A DNA stretch of 64,000 nt from an uncultured Fibrobacter sp. (lineage in GTDB: Bacteria; Fibrobacterota; Fibrobacteria; Fibrobacterales; Fibrobacteraceae), in NCBI GenBank assembly GCA_934699585.1, contig CAKUWY010000016.1:14102-78101 (forward strand), read 5' to 3'. Below, one piece after another: positions 57,566 to 64,000 of the stretch; position 1 is the stretch's first letter; each line of letters opens with the position of its first letter. The translations under genes and the position numbers were made by a program. The notes under the pieces are model-generated. The model was not told the origin of the DNA, did not search any database, and saw only the letters and a program-made list of their open reading frames with translations.

Positions 57566-58876
57566 ATGTCATCCATCCAGTTATTCTCCAACGAAACCGA
57601 CACATCCGCCTTTATCCAGGATGTGCTTTCGTCTGTGAACTACGAACTGGAAACCTGGACCGCCTGGACCAAAGCAGAACAGGTCTCCTCCCCCATTGTC
57701 GTCTGGGACCTGGATTCCTTTACCCAGTGCAATGTGGAAGCCCTAACCGCCATCCGCCTTGAAAAGCCGGACACCATGATTCTCGTCTATGCCGAGGATC
57801 CCGAGGAATTTATCTCCATTCCCAACAACCTCTACGATATTATCTTGTCTGTAGAATCCCTGAAACTTCATCTGATGAGCAAAATCCTAAGGCTCAAGGA
57901 CATCTACAGCGCCAAGATGATTTTCAGGGAACGGATGAGCCACCTGGTTGGGAAAAGCCCCGCCATGGAAACCCTGCGCAAAACGGTGGAACGGACCATT
58001 CTCCACACAGGGCCGGTCCTAATCCAAGGCGAATCCGGTGTGGGAAAAGACCTGGTGGCCCGGGCCATCGCCTGCATGTACGAGCGGTTTGTCACCGTGA
58101 ACTGCAGCGCCATTCCCGACGCCCTTTTCGAAAGCGAACTTTTCGGACACACCCGCGGAGCCTTTACCGGTGCTCAGAACGAACGCATCGGCCTTTTTGA
58201 GGAGGCCAACGGTGGCGCCATCTTTTTGGACGAAATCGGCGACATGCCGCTACATGCCCAAGTAAAACTCCTGCGGGTCATTCAAAATAAGGAAATCCGC
58301 CCCATCGGGGCAAACAAGACCCGACATGTGGATGTGCGCATCATCGCCGCCACCAACCGGGACCTGAGCGAAGAAATCCGCAAGGGACGATTCCGCGAAG
58401 ATCTTTACTACCGCTTGAACGTGATTCCCATCCAGATTCTCCCCCTACGGAGCCGCAAGGAAGATATCGAAGACCTGGCGAACTATTTCATAAGGCAGTA
58501 CGCTCCCCAAGGCGAGAATTTCATCTTGTCTCCTGAAGCCCTAAAAAAGCTGCAAGCCCACCAGTGGCCGGGAAACATCCGTGAACTGGAAAATGTTATC
58601 CAGCGGGCACTGTGCTTTGCAAACCCGGGGTTCTTGAAACCCGAAGACCTGCAAATCGACGAAGGGCTGTACCAAGAAAAGGCTCCGTCAGGAATCGCCT
58701 ACTGCAACAGCTACGACGAATTCAAGGAATACCTGCAAGAACAGGAACGACAGTTCCTGACCGACTCCATCGCAAAAAATGGCGGCTCCGTAAGCCTCAC
58801 GGCAGAGCGCTTAGGAATGCTCCGAACGGCCCTCTACAACAGGCTGAATCGGCTTGGAGTAAAAGTTCGAGGGTAA
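57566..58876 (+). CDS. sigma-54-dependent transcriptional activator
   Basis: A 436-residue NtrC-family activator. The N-terminal ~120 residues are receiver-like, but the acidic pocket and the conserved lysine are not clear, so it may be a pseudo-receiver. The AAA core has GESGVGKDLVARAI (Walker A), GHTRGAFTGAQNERIG (sigma-54 contact), GGAIFLDEIGDMP (Walker B) and HQWPGNIRELENVIQ. A Fis-type helix-turn-helix ends the protein. A 5' remnant behind proC shows that the gene was once adjacent to proC. Confidence 0.9.
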   Translation: MSSIQLFSNETDTSAFIQDVLSSVNYELETWTAWTKAEQVSSPIVVWDLDSFTQCNVEALTAIRLEKPDTMILVYAEDPEEFISIPNNLYDIILSVESLKLHLMSKILRLKDIYSAKMIFRERMSHLVGKSPAMETLRKTVERTILHTGPVLIQGESGVGKDLVARAIACMYERFVTVNCSAIPDALFESELFGHTRGAFTGAQNERIGLFEEANGGAIFLDEIGDMPLHAQVKLLRVIQNKEIRPIGANKTRHVDVRIIAATNRDLSEEIRKGRFREDLYYRLNVIPIQILPLRSRKEDIEDLANYFIRQYAPQGENFILSPEALKKLQAHQWPGNIRELENVIQRALCFANPGFLKPEDLQIDEGLYQEKAPSGIAYCNSYDEFKEYLQEQERQFLTDSIAKNGGSVSLTAERLGMLRTALYNRLNRLGVKVRG

Positions 58877-58900
58877 GTCCCGACTGCTAGCTCAGTTCAC

Positions 58901-59134
58901 CTAAAATGGTCGGACATACATACCGTTAAGCAACTGGTTAGAGATAGTTCCAGTAGTTCTTCCTTCCTTTTTAAGAGAACAAGTTCCGAGATTATCACGG
59001 TTATCGCTATTTCTCTGCTCATCTTCAGACTCCTCACCATTTTCAAGTTTGAGAGAAGCAACTCCATTGGAACCATTCCCACAAGCGGAAAGAACACATA
59101 ACAAGGCAGAAAAGATCAATGTCAAATTTTTCAT
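58901..59134 (-). CDS. short lipoprotein, probably truncated
   Basis: A 77-residue lipoprotein (lipobox V-L-S-A-C) with a serine/asparagine/glutamate-rich spacer and LGTCSLKKEGRTTGTISN. That segment resembles the cysteine/G-rich units repeated in Fibrobacter lipoproteins, which go on to a Y-x-C and W-containing end that is missing here. So it may be a remnant or a short paralogue. The start at 59134 is set by the signal peptide. Confidence 0.5.
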   Translation of the reverse strand: MKNLTLIFSALLCVLSACGNGSNGVASLKLENGEESEDEQRNSDNRDNLGTCSLKKEGRTTGTISNQLLNGMYVRPF

Positions 59135-59349
59135 AAAAAAAAAACATACTGAAACTTTCAATAACAATATATAATGTAGGATCCTGTTCGTTACTGCACA
59201 AATTGTCACTCATTGACAAAAAATTTTGCTATATTTGAGGCACAAGGCGGACCGGAGCCGCGAGTCCGGGCATTTCCCGCAAGAAATCTCGCGAAATTTC
59301 TTAAAATTGGCGAAAAAAGGCACTTTTTTTAGTTTTGAAAAGGTAGATA

Positions 59350-61200
59350 ATGGCTGTAAAGTACGACAAGGACAGCATCAAGACTCTAGATTGGTACGAA
59401 CACATTAGGCTCCGCCCCGGTATGTACATCGGTAAGCTGGGCGACGGACAGAGCCCCGACGACGGCATCTACGTGCTCGCGAAGGAAGTTATCGACAACT
59501 CCATCGACGAGTTCGCCATGGGTGCTGGGCGTAAGATTGAAATCGACATGGAAGACCACAGCTGCCGCGTGCGCGACTACGGCCGCGGCATCCCGCTGGA
59601 AAAAGTCATCGACTGCGTGTCGAAAATGAATACGGGCGGCAAGTACGATTCCGAAGCCTTCCAGAAGTCGGTGGGCATGAACGGCGTGGGTACCAAGGCG
59701 GTAAATGCGCTTTCGACCAAGTTTATCGTACAAAGTTTCCGCGACGGCAAGGTGAAGCGCGCCGAGTTCAGCAAGGGTATTCTGGTGAAGGACTTCAAGA
59801 TTACCTCCACCAACGAGAAGAACGGCACCGAAATCTACTTCGAGCCCGATAACGACCTGTTCAAGAACTTCCGGTTCCTCCCCGCCTACATGGAAGAGAA
59901 GATCTGGAACTACGCCTACCTGAACAACGGGCTTACGCTGGTGATGAACGGCAAGGATTACAATAGCCCGAACGGCCTTCTGGACCTGCTCCACAGCCGC
60001 ACCGACGACACCATCCGCTACCCGGTCATCCACTGCAAGGGCAAGGATATCGAGTTCGCCATCACCCACTCGAACCAAGAAGGCGAACACTACTTCAGTT
60101 TCGTGAACGGCCAGCACACCACCCAGGGCGGTACCCACCAGGCGGCATTCCGCGAGGGCCTGGTGAAGGGAGTGCGCGACCACTTCAAGAAGGAATACGA
60201 CGCTTCCGACGTGCGCAACTGCATCGTGGGTGCCGTTTCCGTGCGCATCCAGGAACCGGTTTTTGAATCCCAGACCAAGACAAAGCTGGGGTCCACCACC
60301 ACGGCCCCCAACGGCCCCGCACTCCGTACCTGGATTGTGGATTTTGTGGCCCGCGAACTGGACAATTACCTCCACAAGAACGAGGACACGGCCAAGAAGC
60401 TCCTGGAACGCATCAACCAGAACGAAAAGTTGCGCAAGGAACTGGCCGGCGTCAAGAAACTCGCCAACGAGCGCGCCAAGAAGGCGAACCTCAACAACAA
60501 GAAGCTCCGTGACTGCAGCGTGCACCTCACCGACGCCAAGAACCCGCTCAAGAGCGAGACCATGATATTCATTACCGAGGGTAATTCCGCCTCCGGTACC
60601 ATCACCACAGCACGCAACCCCAAGACCCAGGCGGTGTTCAGCCTGCGCGGCAAGCCGAAGAACAGCTACGGCCTCTCCAAGAAGATCGTGTACGAGAACG
60701 AGGAATGGAACCTGCTCCAGGCCGCCCTCAACATCGAAAACGGGCTCGAGGACCTGCGCTACGACAAAGTGATTATCGCCACCGATGCCGACGTGGACGG
60801 CATGCACATCCGTCTCCTGGTGATGACGTTCTTCTTGCAGTACTTCCCGGAACTCGTGCAGGAAAAACACCTCTACATATTACAGGCGCCGCTTTTCCGC
60901 GTGCGCAACCGCAGGGACAAGAAGAAGACCTTCTACTGCTACGACGAAGAGGAACGGGACAAGGCCGCGAAGGAAATCAACAAGAAAGATTTGGAAATCA
61001 CGCGCTTCAAAGGCCTCGGCGAAATGGACTCCGAGGACTTCAAGCTGCTTATCGGCGAAAACATGCACCTGGAGACCGTCACCATGCCAAGCGACGCTTC
61101 GCTCGGCAAGCTGCTGGAATACTACATGGGCAAGAACACCCAGGCCCGCCAGGACTACATCGTCGAAAACCTGCGCACCGAAGCCGTGGAGGAATTGTAA
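59350..61200 (+). CDS. parE: DNA topoisomerase IV subunit B
   Basis: A 616-residue type IIA topoisomerase B subunit. The ATPase part has RLRPGMYIGKLGDGQ, EVIDNSIDEFAMG and the G-rich loop SVGMNGVGTKAVNALS; Q-T-K-T-K in FESQTKTKLG; the TOPRIM part has FITEGNSASG and DADVDGMHIR. Its length and the company of parC, together with no GyrB-specific insert, favour ParE over GyrB. AAGG lies before the start. parC follows after 131 bases. Confidence 0.88.
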   Translation: MAVKYDKDSIKTLDWYEHIRLRPGMYIGKLGDGQSPDDGIYVLAKEVIDNSIDEFAMGAGRKIEIDMEDHSCRVRDYGRGIPLEKVIDCVSKMNTGGKYDSEAFQKSVGMNGVGTKAVNALSTKFIVQSFRDGKVKRAEFSKGILVKDFKITSTNEKNGTEIYFEPDNDLFKNFRFLPAYMEEKIWNYAYLNNGLTLVMNGKDYNSPNGLLDLLHSRTDDTIRYPVIHCKGKDIEFAITHSNQEGEHYFSFVNGQHTTQGGTHQAAFREGLVKGVRDHFKKEYDASDVRNCIVGAVSVRIQEPVFESQTKTKLGSTTTAPNGPALRTWIVDFVARELDNYLHKNEDTAKKLLERINQNEKLRKELAGVKKLANERAKKANLNNKKLRDCSVHLTDAKNPLKSETMIFITEGNSASGTITTARNPKTQAVFSLRGKPKNSYGLSKKIVYENEEWNLLQAALNIENGLEDLRYDKVIIATDADVDGMHIRLLVMTFFLQYFPELVQEKHLYILQAPLFRVRNRRDKKKTFYCYDEEERDKAAKEINKKDLEITRFKGLGEMDSEDFKLLIGENMHLETVTMPSDASLGKLLEYYMGKNTQARQDYIVENLRTEAVEEL

Positions 61201-61278
61201 CAGGTATGGGCTACGAACTATGAGCACGGGCCTTCGGCCCTTTGAGCAAAGTAAGGCGCCACAGGCGCGATTATCTAG

Positions 61279-61321
61279 CTCAAAGCGAAGCGACCTCACA
61301 CCTCAAAGCGAAGCGACCTCA
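61279..61321 (+). repeat. tandem 20-mer repeat before parC
   Basis: CTCAAAGCGAAGCGACCTCA occurs twice, at 61279-61298 and 61302-61321, period 23 bases, ending ten bases before the parC start. A hairpin GGGCCTTCGGCCC lies upstream at about 61227. No clear ribosome site is visible between the repeat and ATG. Confidence 0.75.
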
Positions 61322-61331
61322 AGGCTAAATT

Positions 61332-63887
61332 ATGGATGAAGAACAGAAAACTTTAGGACTTTCCAACGTAAACCACCTGGAAAAGCTGTACAACGGCTGG
61401 TTCCTGGACTACGCGAGCTATACGATTCTCGACCGCGCCGTGCCCTACTTCGAGGACGGTTTAAAACCGGTGCAGCGCCGCATTCTCCACACCATGTACG
61501 AGATGAACGACGGCAGCTTCCACAAGGTGGCGGGCATCGTCGGCGACACCATGCACTACCACCCCCACGGCGACGCCTCCATCTACACGGCCCTCGTGAA
61601 CATGGGCCAGAAGAACCTGCTTATCGAGCCGCAGGGTAACTGGGGTAACCCGCTTACGGGCGACGAGGCTGCCGCCCCGCGTTACATCGAAGGCAAGCTC
61701 AGCGACTTTGCGCTGGACGTGATGTTCAACCCCGAGACTACGGAATGGATTCCGAACTATGACGGGCGTTCCAAGGAACCGGTGACGCTCCCCGCGAAGT
61801 TCCCGATTCTATTGGCCCAAGGTGTGGACGGCATCGCGGTGGGCCTTTCCACCACCATCCTCCCCCACAACTTCAAGGAACTGTGCCAGGCAAGCATCGA
61901 CTACCTGCGGGGCCGCAAGTTCACGCTTTACCCGGACTTCTACACGGGCGGCATCATCGACGTTAGCGAATACAACGACGGCCAGCGAGGCGGACGCCTC
62001 AAGGTCCGTGCGAAAATCGAAAAGCTCGACAACAAGACGCTGGTCATCCGGGAAATTCCCTTCGGCACCACCACCGACAGCCTCATCGACTCCATCGTGG
62101 CAGCCAACGACAAGGGCAAAATCAAGATCAAGCAGATTGTGGACCATACCACCGAAAACGTGGAAATCCAGATCCACCTGCAGGCCGGTTCCGACCCGCA
62201 GGTCGTCATCGACGCGCTCTACGCGTTTACAGACTGCCAGACGACACTTGCCGCGAACAGCTGCGTGATTATAGACAAGAAGCCGAAATTCAGCAGCACT
62301 ACTGAACTTTTAAAGCTCAGCACCGACCACACGGTGCACCTGCTGGACTGGGAGCTGGACAACCAGCTCAAGCACCTGCAGGACCAGTGGCACATGACGA
62401 GCCTCGAGAAAATCTTCATCGAGAAGGAAGTCTACGAGGTCATCAAGAAGGCAAAGACCCACGACGAGATGGTCCAGCTGATTGACGAAGGCCTGAAGCC
62501 CTATGTGCGCAAGCTCCGTCGCGAAGTGACCCGCGAAGAAATCCTGAAACTGGCCGAAATTCCGGTCCGCCGCATCAGCCGTTTTGACCGCAAAAAAGCC
62601 GACGAGTTCCTGGAAGAACTGGACAAGAAGATTGAAGAGGTGAATTACAACAAGGAACACCTCACCGACTACGCCGTGAACTACTTCAAGGAAATCCTCA
62701 AGAAGTACGGCGAAGGTCGCGACCGCAAAACAGAAATTGGCGAATTCGGCCAGGTGAGCGCCGTACACGTGGCGCTTGCCAACCAGAAGCTCTACGTGAA
62801 CCGCAAGGAAGGCTTCCTCGGCACCGGCATGAAGAAGGAAGAATACCTCTTCGACGTGTCCGAATACGACGACCTCATCGTGTTCAAGGCCGACGGCAGC
62901 TTCAAGGTGGTGAAGGTTTCCGACAAGGACTTCGTGGGCAAGAACATTGTGCTCGTGGAAAAATTCAACAAGGACGACGAGCGCCACATTTATAACGTCA
63001 TCCACCAGGACGGCAAGGACGGTACTGCCTATATCAAGCGTTTCAACGTGGGCGGCGTGACCCGCGACAAGGATTACTACATGGGCAAGAACAAGCCCGG
63101 TAGCCGCCTCCTGTACATGTCCAGCAACCTGAACGGCGAAGCCGAAGTGGTAGAAGTGACCCTGAAGCCCCGCCCCCGTACCAAGCTCAACTTCGAAGTG
63201 GACTTCAGTTCCATCGAGGTGAAGGGCCGCGGCGCCATGGGCAATATCGTCACCAAGTACCCGGTCAAGACCGTCAAGCGTATCCGTAAGGGTGTCAGCA
63301 CCCTGGGGGCCCGAGTGCTGTACTTTGACGCCCTCTCCGGACTCATCAGCACCCAGAGAAGGGGCGACCGCATCGGCGAATTCGGCGAAAAGGACAAGAT
63401 CCTCATCGTCAAGGAAAACGGCAGGGCCCGGGTCCACGACATGGCCGACCCGATTCTTGTGGGTACCGGTATCAAGTACATCCACAAGTTCGACCCCAGC
63501 CAGGTCTTTACCATCCTCTACTTCGAGGGCGGAAACTTCAACTACATGGTGAAGCGTTTCAACCTGGAAGGCTGTCCCATGACAACGGAATTCAATCTCA
63601 TCAGTGATCACAAGGATTCCCAGATGATTGAATTCTTCGCCACAGACGACGCCCGCCAACTGATGGAATACCAGGTAGGCCGTGAAGTCCAGAAAGAAGA
63701 GCTGGACCTGACGGAAGTGGCCGATGTCAAGAGTTACAAGGCTCTGGGCAGCAAGTTCACCGCCAAGAAAGTCAAGCGCACCAGCCGAATCAGCCCGGCC
63801 GACACCTTCGACGACGGCACGGACGATTCTGCCACCGGTACAGAAGTATCCGTCAAGGACGAAGACGACAACGACCTGTTCAAATAG
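61332..63887 (+). CDS. parC: DNA topoisomerase IV subunit A
   Basis: An 851-residue A subunit. The breakage domain has YASYTILDRAVPYFEDGLKP, VQRRILHTMYEMN, VAGIVGDTMHYHPHGDASIY and the active-site tyrosine in AAPRYIEGKLSDFA. The C-terminal beta-propeller shows blades such as GRARVHDMADPILVGTGI and KGRGAMGNIVTKYPV; no GyrA box is evident. The acidic C-terminal tail (DEDDNDLFK) is typical of this group. Together with parE it separates daughter chromosomes. Confidence 0.9.
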   Translation: MDEEQKTLGLSNVNHLEKLYNGWFLDYASYTILDRAVPYFEDGLKPVQRRILHTMYEMNDGSFHKVAGIVGDTMHYHPHGDASIYTALVNMGQKNLLIEPQGNWGNPLTGDEAAAPRYIEGKLSDFALDVMFNPETTEWIPNYDGRSKEPVTLPAKFPILLAQGVDGIAVGLSTTILPHNFKELCQASIDYLRGRKFTLYPDFYTGGIIDVSEYNDGQRGGRLKVRAKIEKLDNKTLVIREIPFGTTTDSLIDSIVAANDKGKIKIKQIVDHTTENVEIQIHLQAGSDPQVVIDALYAFTDCQTTLAANSCVIIDKKPKFSSTTELLKLSTDHTVHLLDWELDNQLKHLQDQWHMTSLEKIFIEKEVYEVIKKAKTHDEMVQLIDEGLKPYVRKLRREVTREEILKLAEIPVRRISRFDRKKADEFLEELDKKIEEVNYNKEHLTDYAVNYFKEILKKYGEGRDRKTEIGEFGQVSAVHVALANQKLYVNRKEGFLGTGMKKEEYLFDVSEYDDLIVFKADGSFKVVKVSDKDFVGKNIVLVEKFNKDDERHIYNVIHQDGKDGTAYIKRFNVGGVTRDKDYYMGKNKPGSRLLYMSSNLNGEAEVVEVTLKPRPRTKLNFEVDFSSIEVKGRGAMGNIVTKYPVKTVKRIRKGVSTLGARVLYFDALSGLISTQRRGDRIGEFGEKDKILIVKENGRARVHDMADPILVGTGIKYIHKFDPSQVFTILYFEGGNFNYMVKRFNLEGCPMTTEFNLISDHKDSQMIEFFATDDARQLMEYQVGREVQKEELDLTEVADVKSYKALGSKFTAKKVKRTSRISPADTFDDGTDDSATGTEVSVKDEDDNDLFK

Positions 63888-63932
63888 GGAGGGCTACCCC
63901 CTCCTTCCCTAAAACATCCTTGCAAAAAAAGT

Positions 63933-63960
63933 AACCCGCCGGCATAGCCGGCGGTTCTTC
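63933..63960 (+). terminator. intrinsic terminator after parC
   Basis: CCGCCGGC (63936-63943) pairs with GCCGGCGG (63947-63954), loop ATA, followed by TTCTTC. It is a strong stem about 50 bases after the parC stop. The last 40 bases of the window show nothing further. Confidence 0.7.
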
Positions 63961-64000
63961 ATAGACGGGCATAGCCCTAGGATACTAGCAACGCGTCGCA

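Noticed and set aside
59386..60870. Long minus-strand open frames within parE and parC
   Set aside because: They are antisense shadows of GC-rich conserved genes and match no family.

Overview
This window most likely comes from Fibrobacter or a close gut relative. A secreted lipoprotein (42975-44021) carries the Fibrobacter-type paralogous domain, a second lipoprotein has the same cysteine/tryptophan style, the topoisomerase IV subunits are of the long Fibrobacter/Bacteroidota kind, and most promoters share a TATATT -10 box. The sequence is a chromosomal mosaic: housekeeping blocks alternate with accessory genes, gene remnants and dispersed repeats. No rRNA, tRNA, CRISPR array or recognisable transposase was found.

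Layout. 1-7000: a candidate structured RNA, an AlbA_2/ATPase regulator, a UPF0175/DUF3368 toxin-antitoxin pair between direct repeats, a GNAT-like protein with a 61-residue partner, an FMN reductase, a maltose-type acetyltransferase and a CDF metal exporter. 7000-15250: a redox/detoxification area with two flavodoxin-type proteins, a flavin reductase, a rhodanese, an AraC regulator, an aldo/keto reductase, a lipoprotein hydrolase and a GNAT, plus two decayed genes. 15250-20850: a DUF4143 ATPase, a restriction-modification-like module (EcoRI-type adenine methylase, DUF262-HNH protein, 62-residue protein), a second copy of the structured RNA and a KilA-N gene. 21100-26600: a LysR regulator, a GNAT and the biotin operon bioA-bioW-bioF-bioD. 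26600-34650: a MerR operon, divergent from a Tat-exported DUF362 protein, tatA, tatC and larB-larC-larE. 34650-39400: a guanidinium-type SMR exporter and an envelope redox operon. 39500-45400: three more DUF4143 ATPases, a nuclease-fold protein and a lipoprotein. 45500-50500: pit-phoB-phoR under a Pho box, then a flavodoxin. 50500-53500: a TetR/hydrolase operon and proC. 53500-58900: an inserted envelope O-acetylation island and the sigma-54 activator it separated from proC. 59350-63900: parE-parC.

How the parts connect. A 17-bp palindrome, TATGC-N7-GCATA, precedes four flavodoxin/redox operons and the LysR gene, with a weaker copy before the TetR-linked hydrolase; a LysR-controlled electrophile or redox stress regulon is the simplest reading. 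Palindromes of the TTAGAGTTAACTCTAA type link the MerR gene with the DUF362/Tat block and with the lar genes. The lar genes make the nickel-pincer cofactor, Tat exports folded cofactor proteins, and the DUF362 protein has a His/Lys/His spacing like that of lactate racemase LarA. I propose that it is an exported nickel-pincer enzyme.

Other notable structure: a pseudoknotted RNA with compensatory changes between two copies; DUF4143 ATPase genes that abut remnants of broken genes; orphan 3' gene tails; heptanucleotide tracts in larC and bioD; and an intergenic repeat inserted in frame into bioW.
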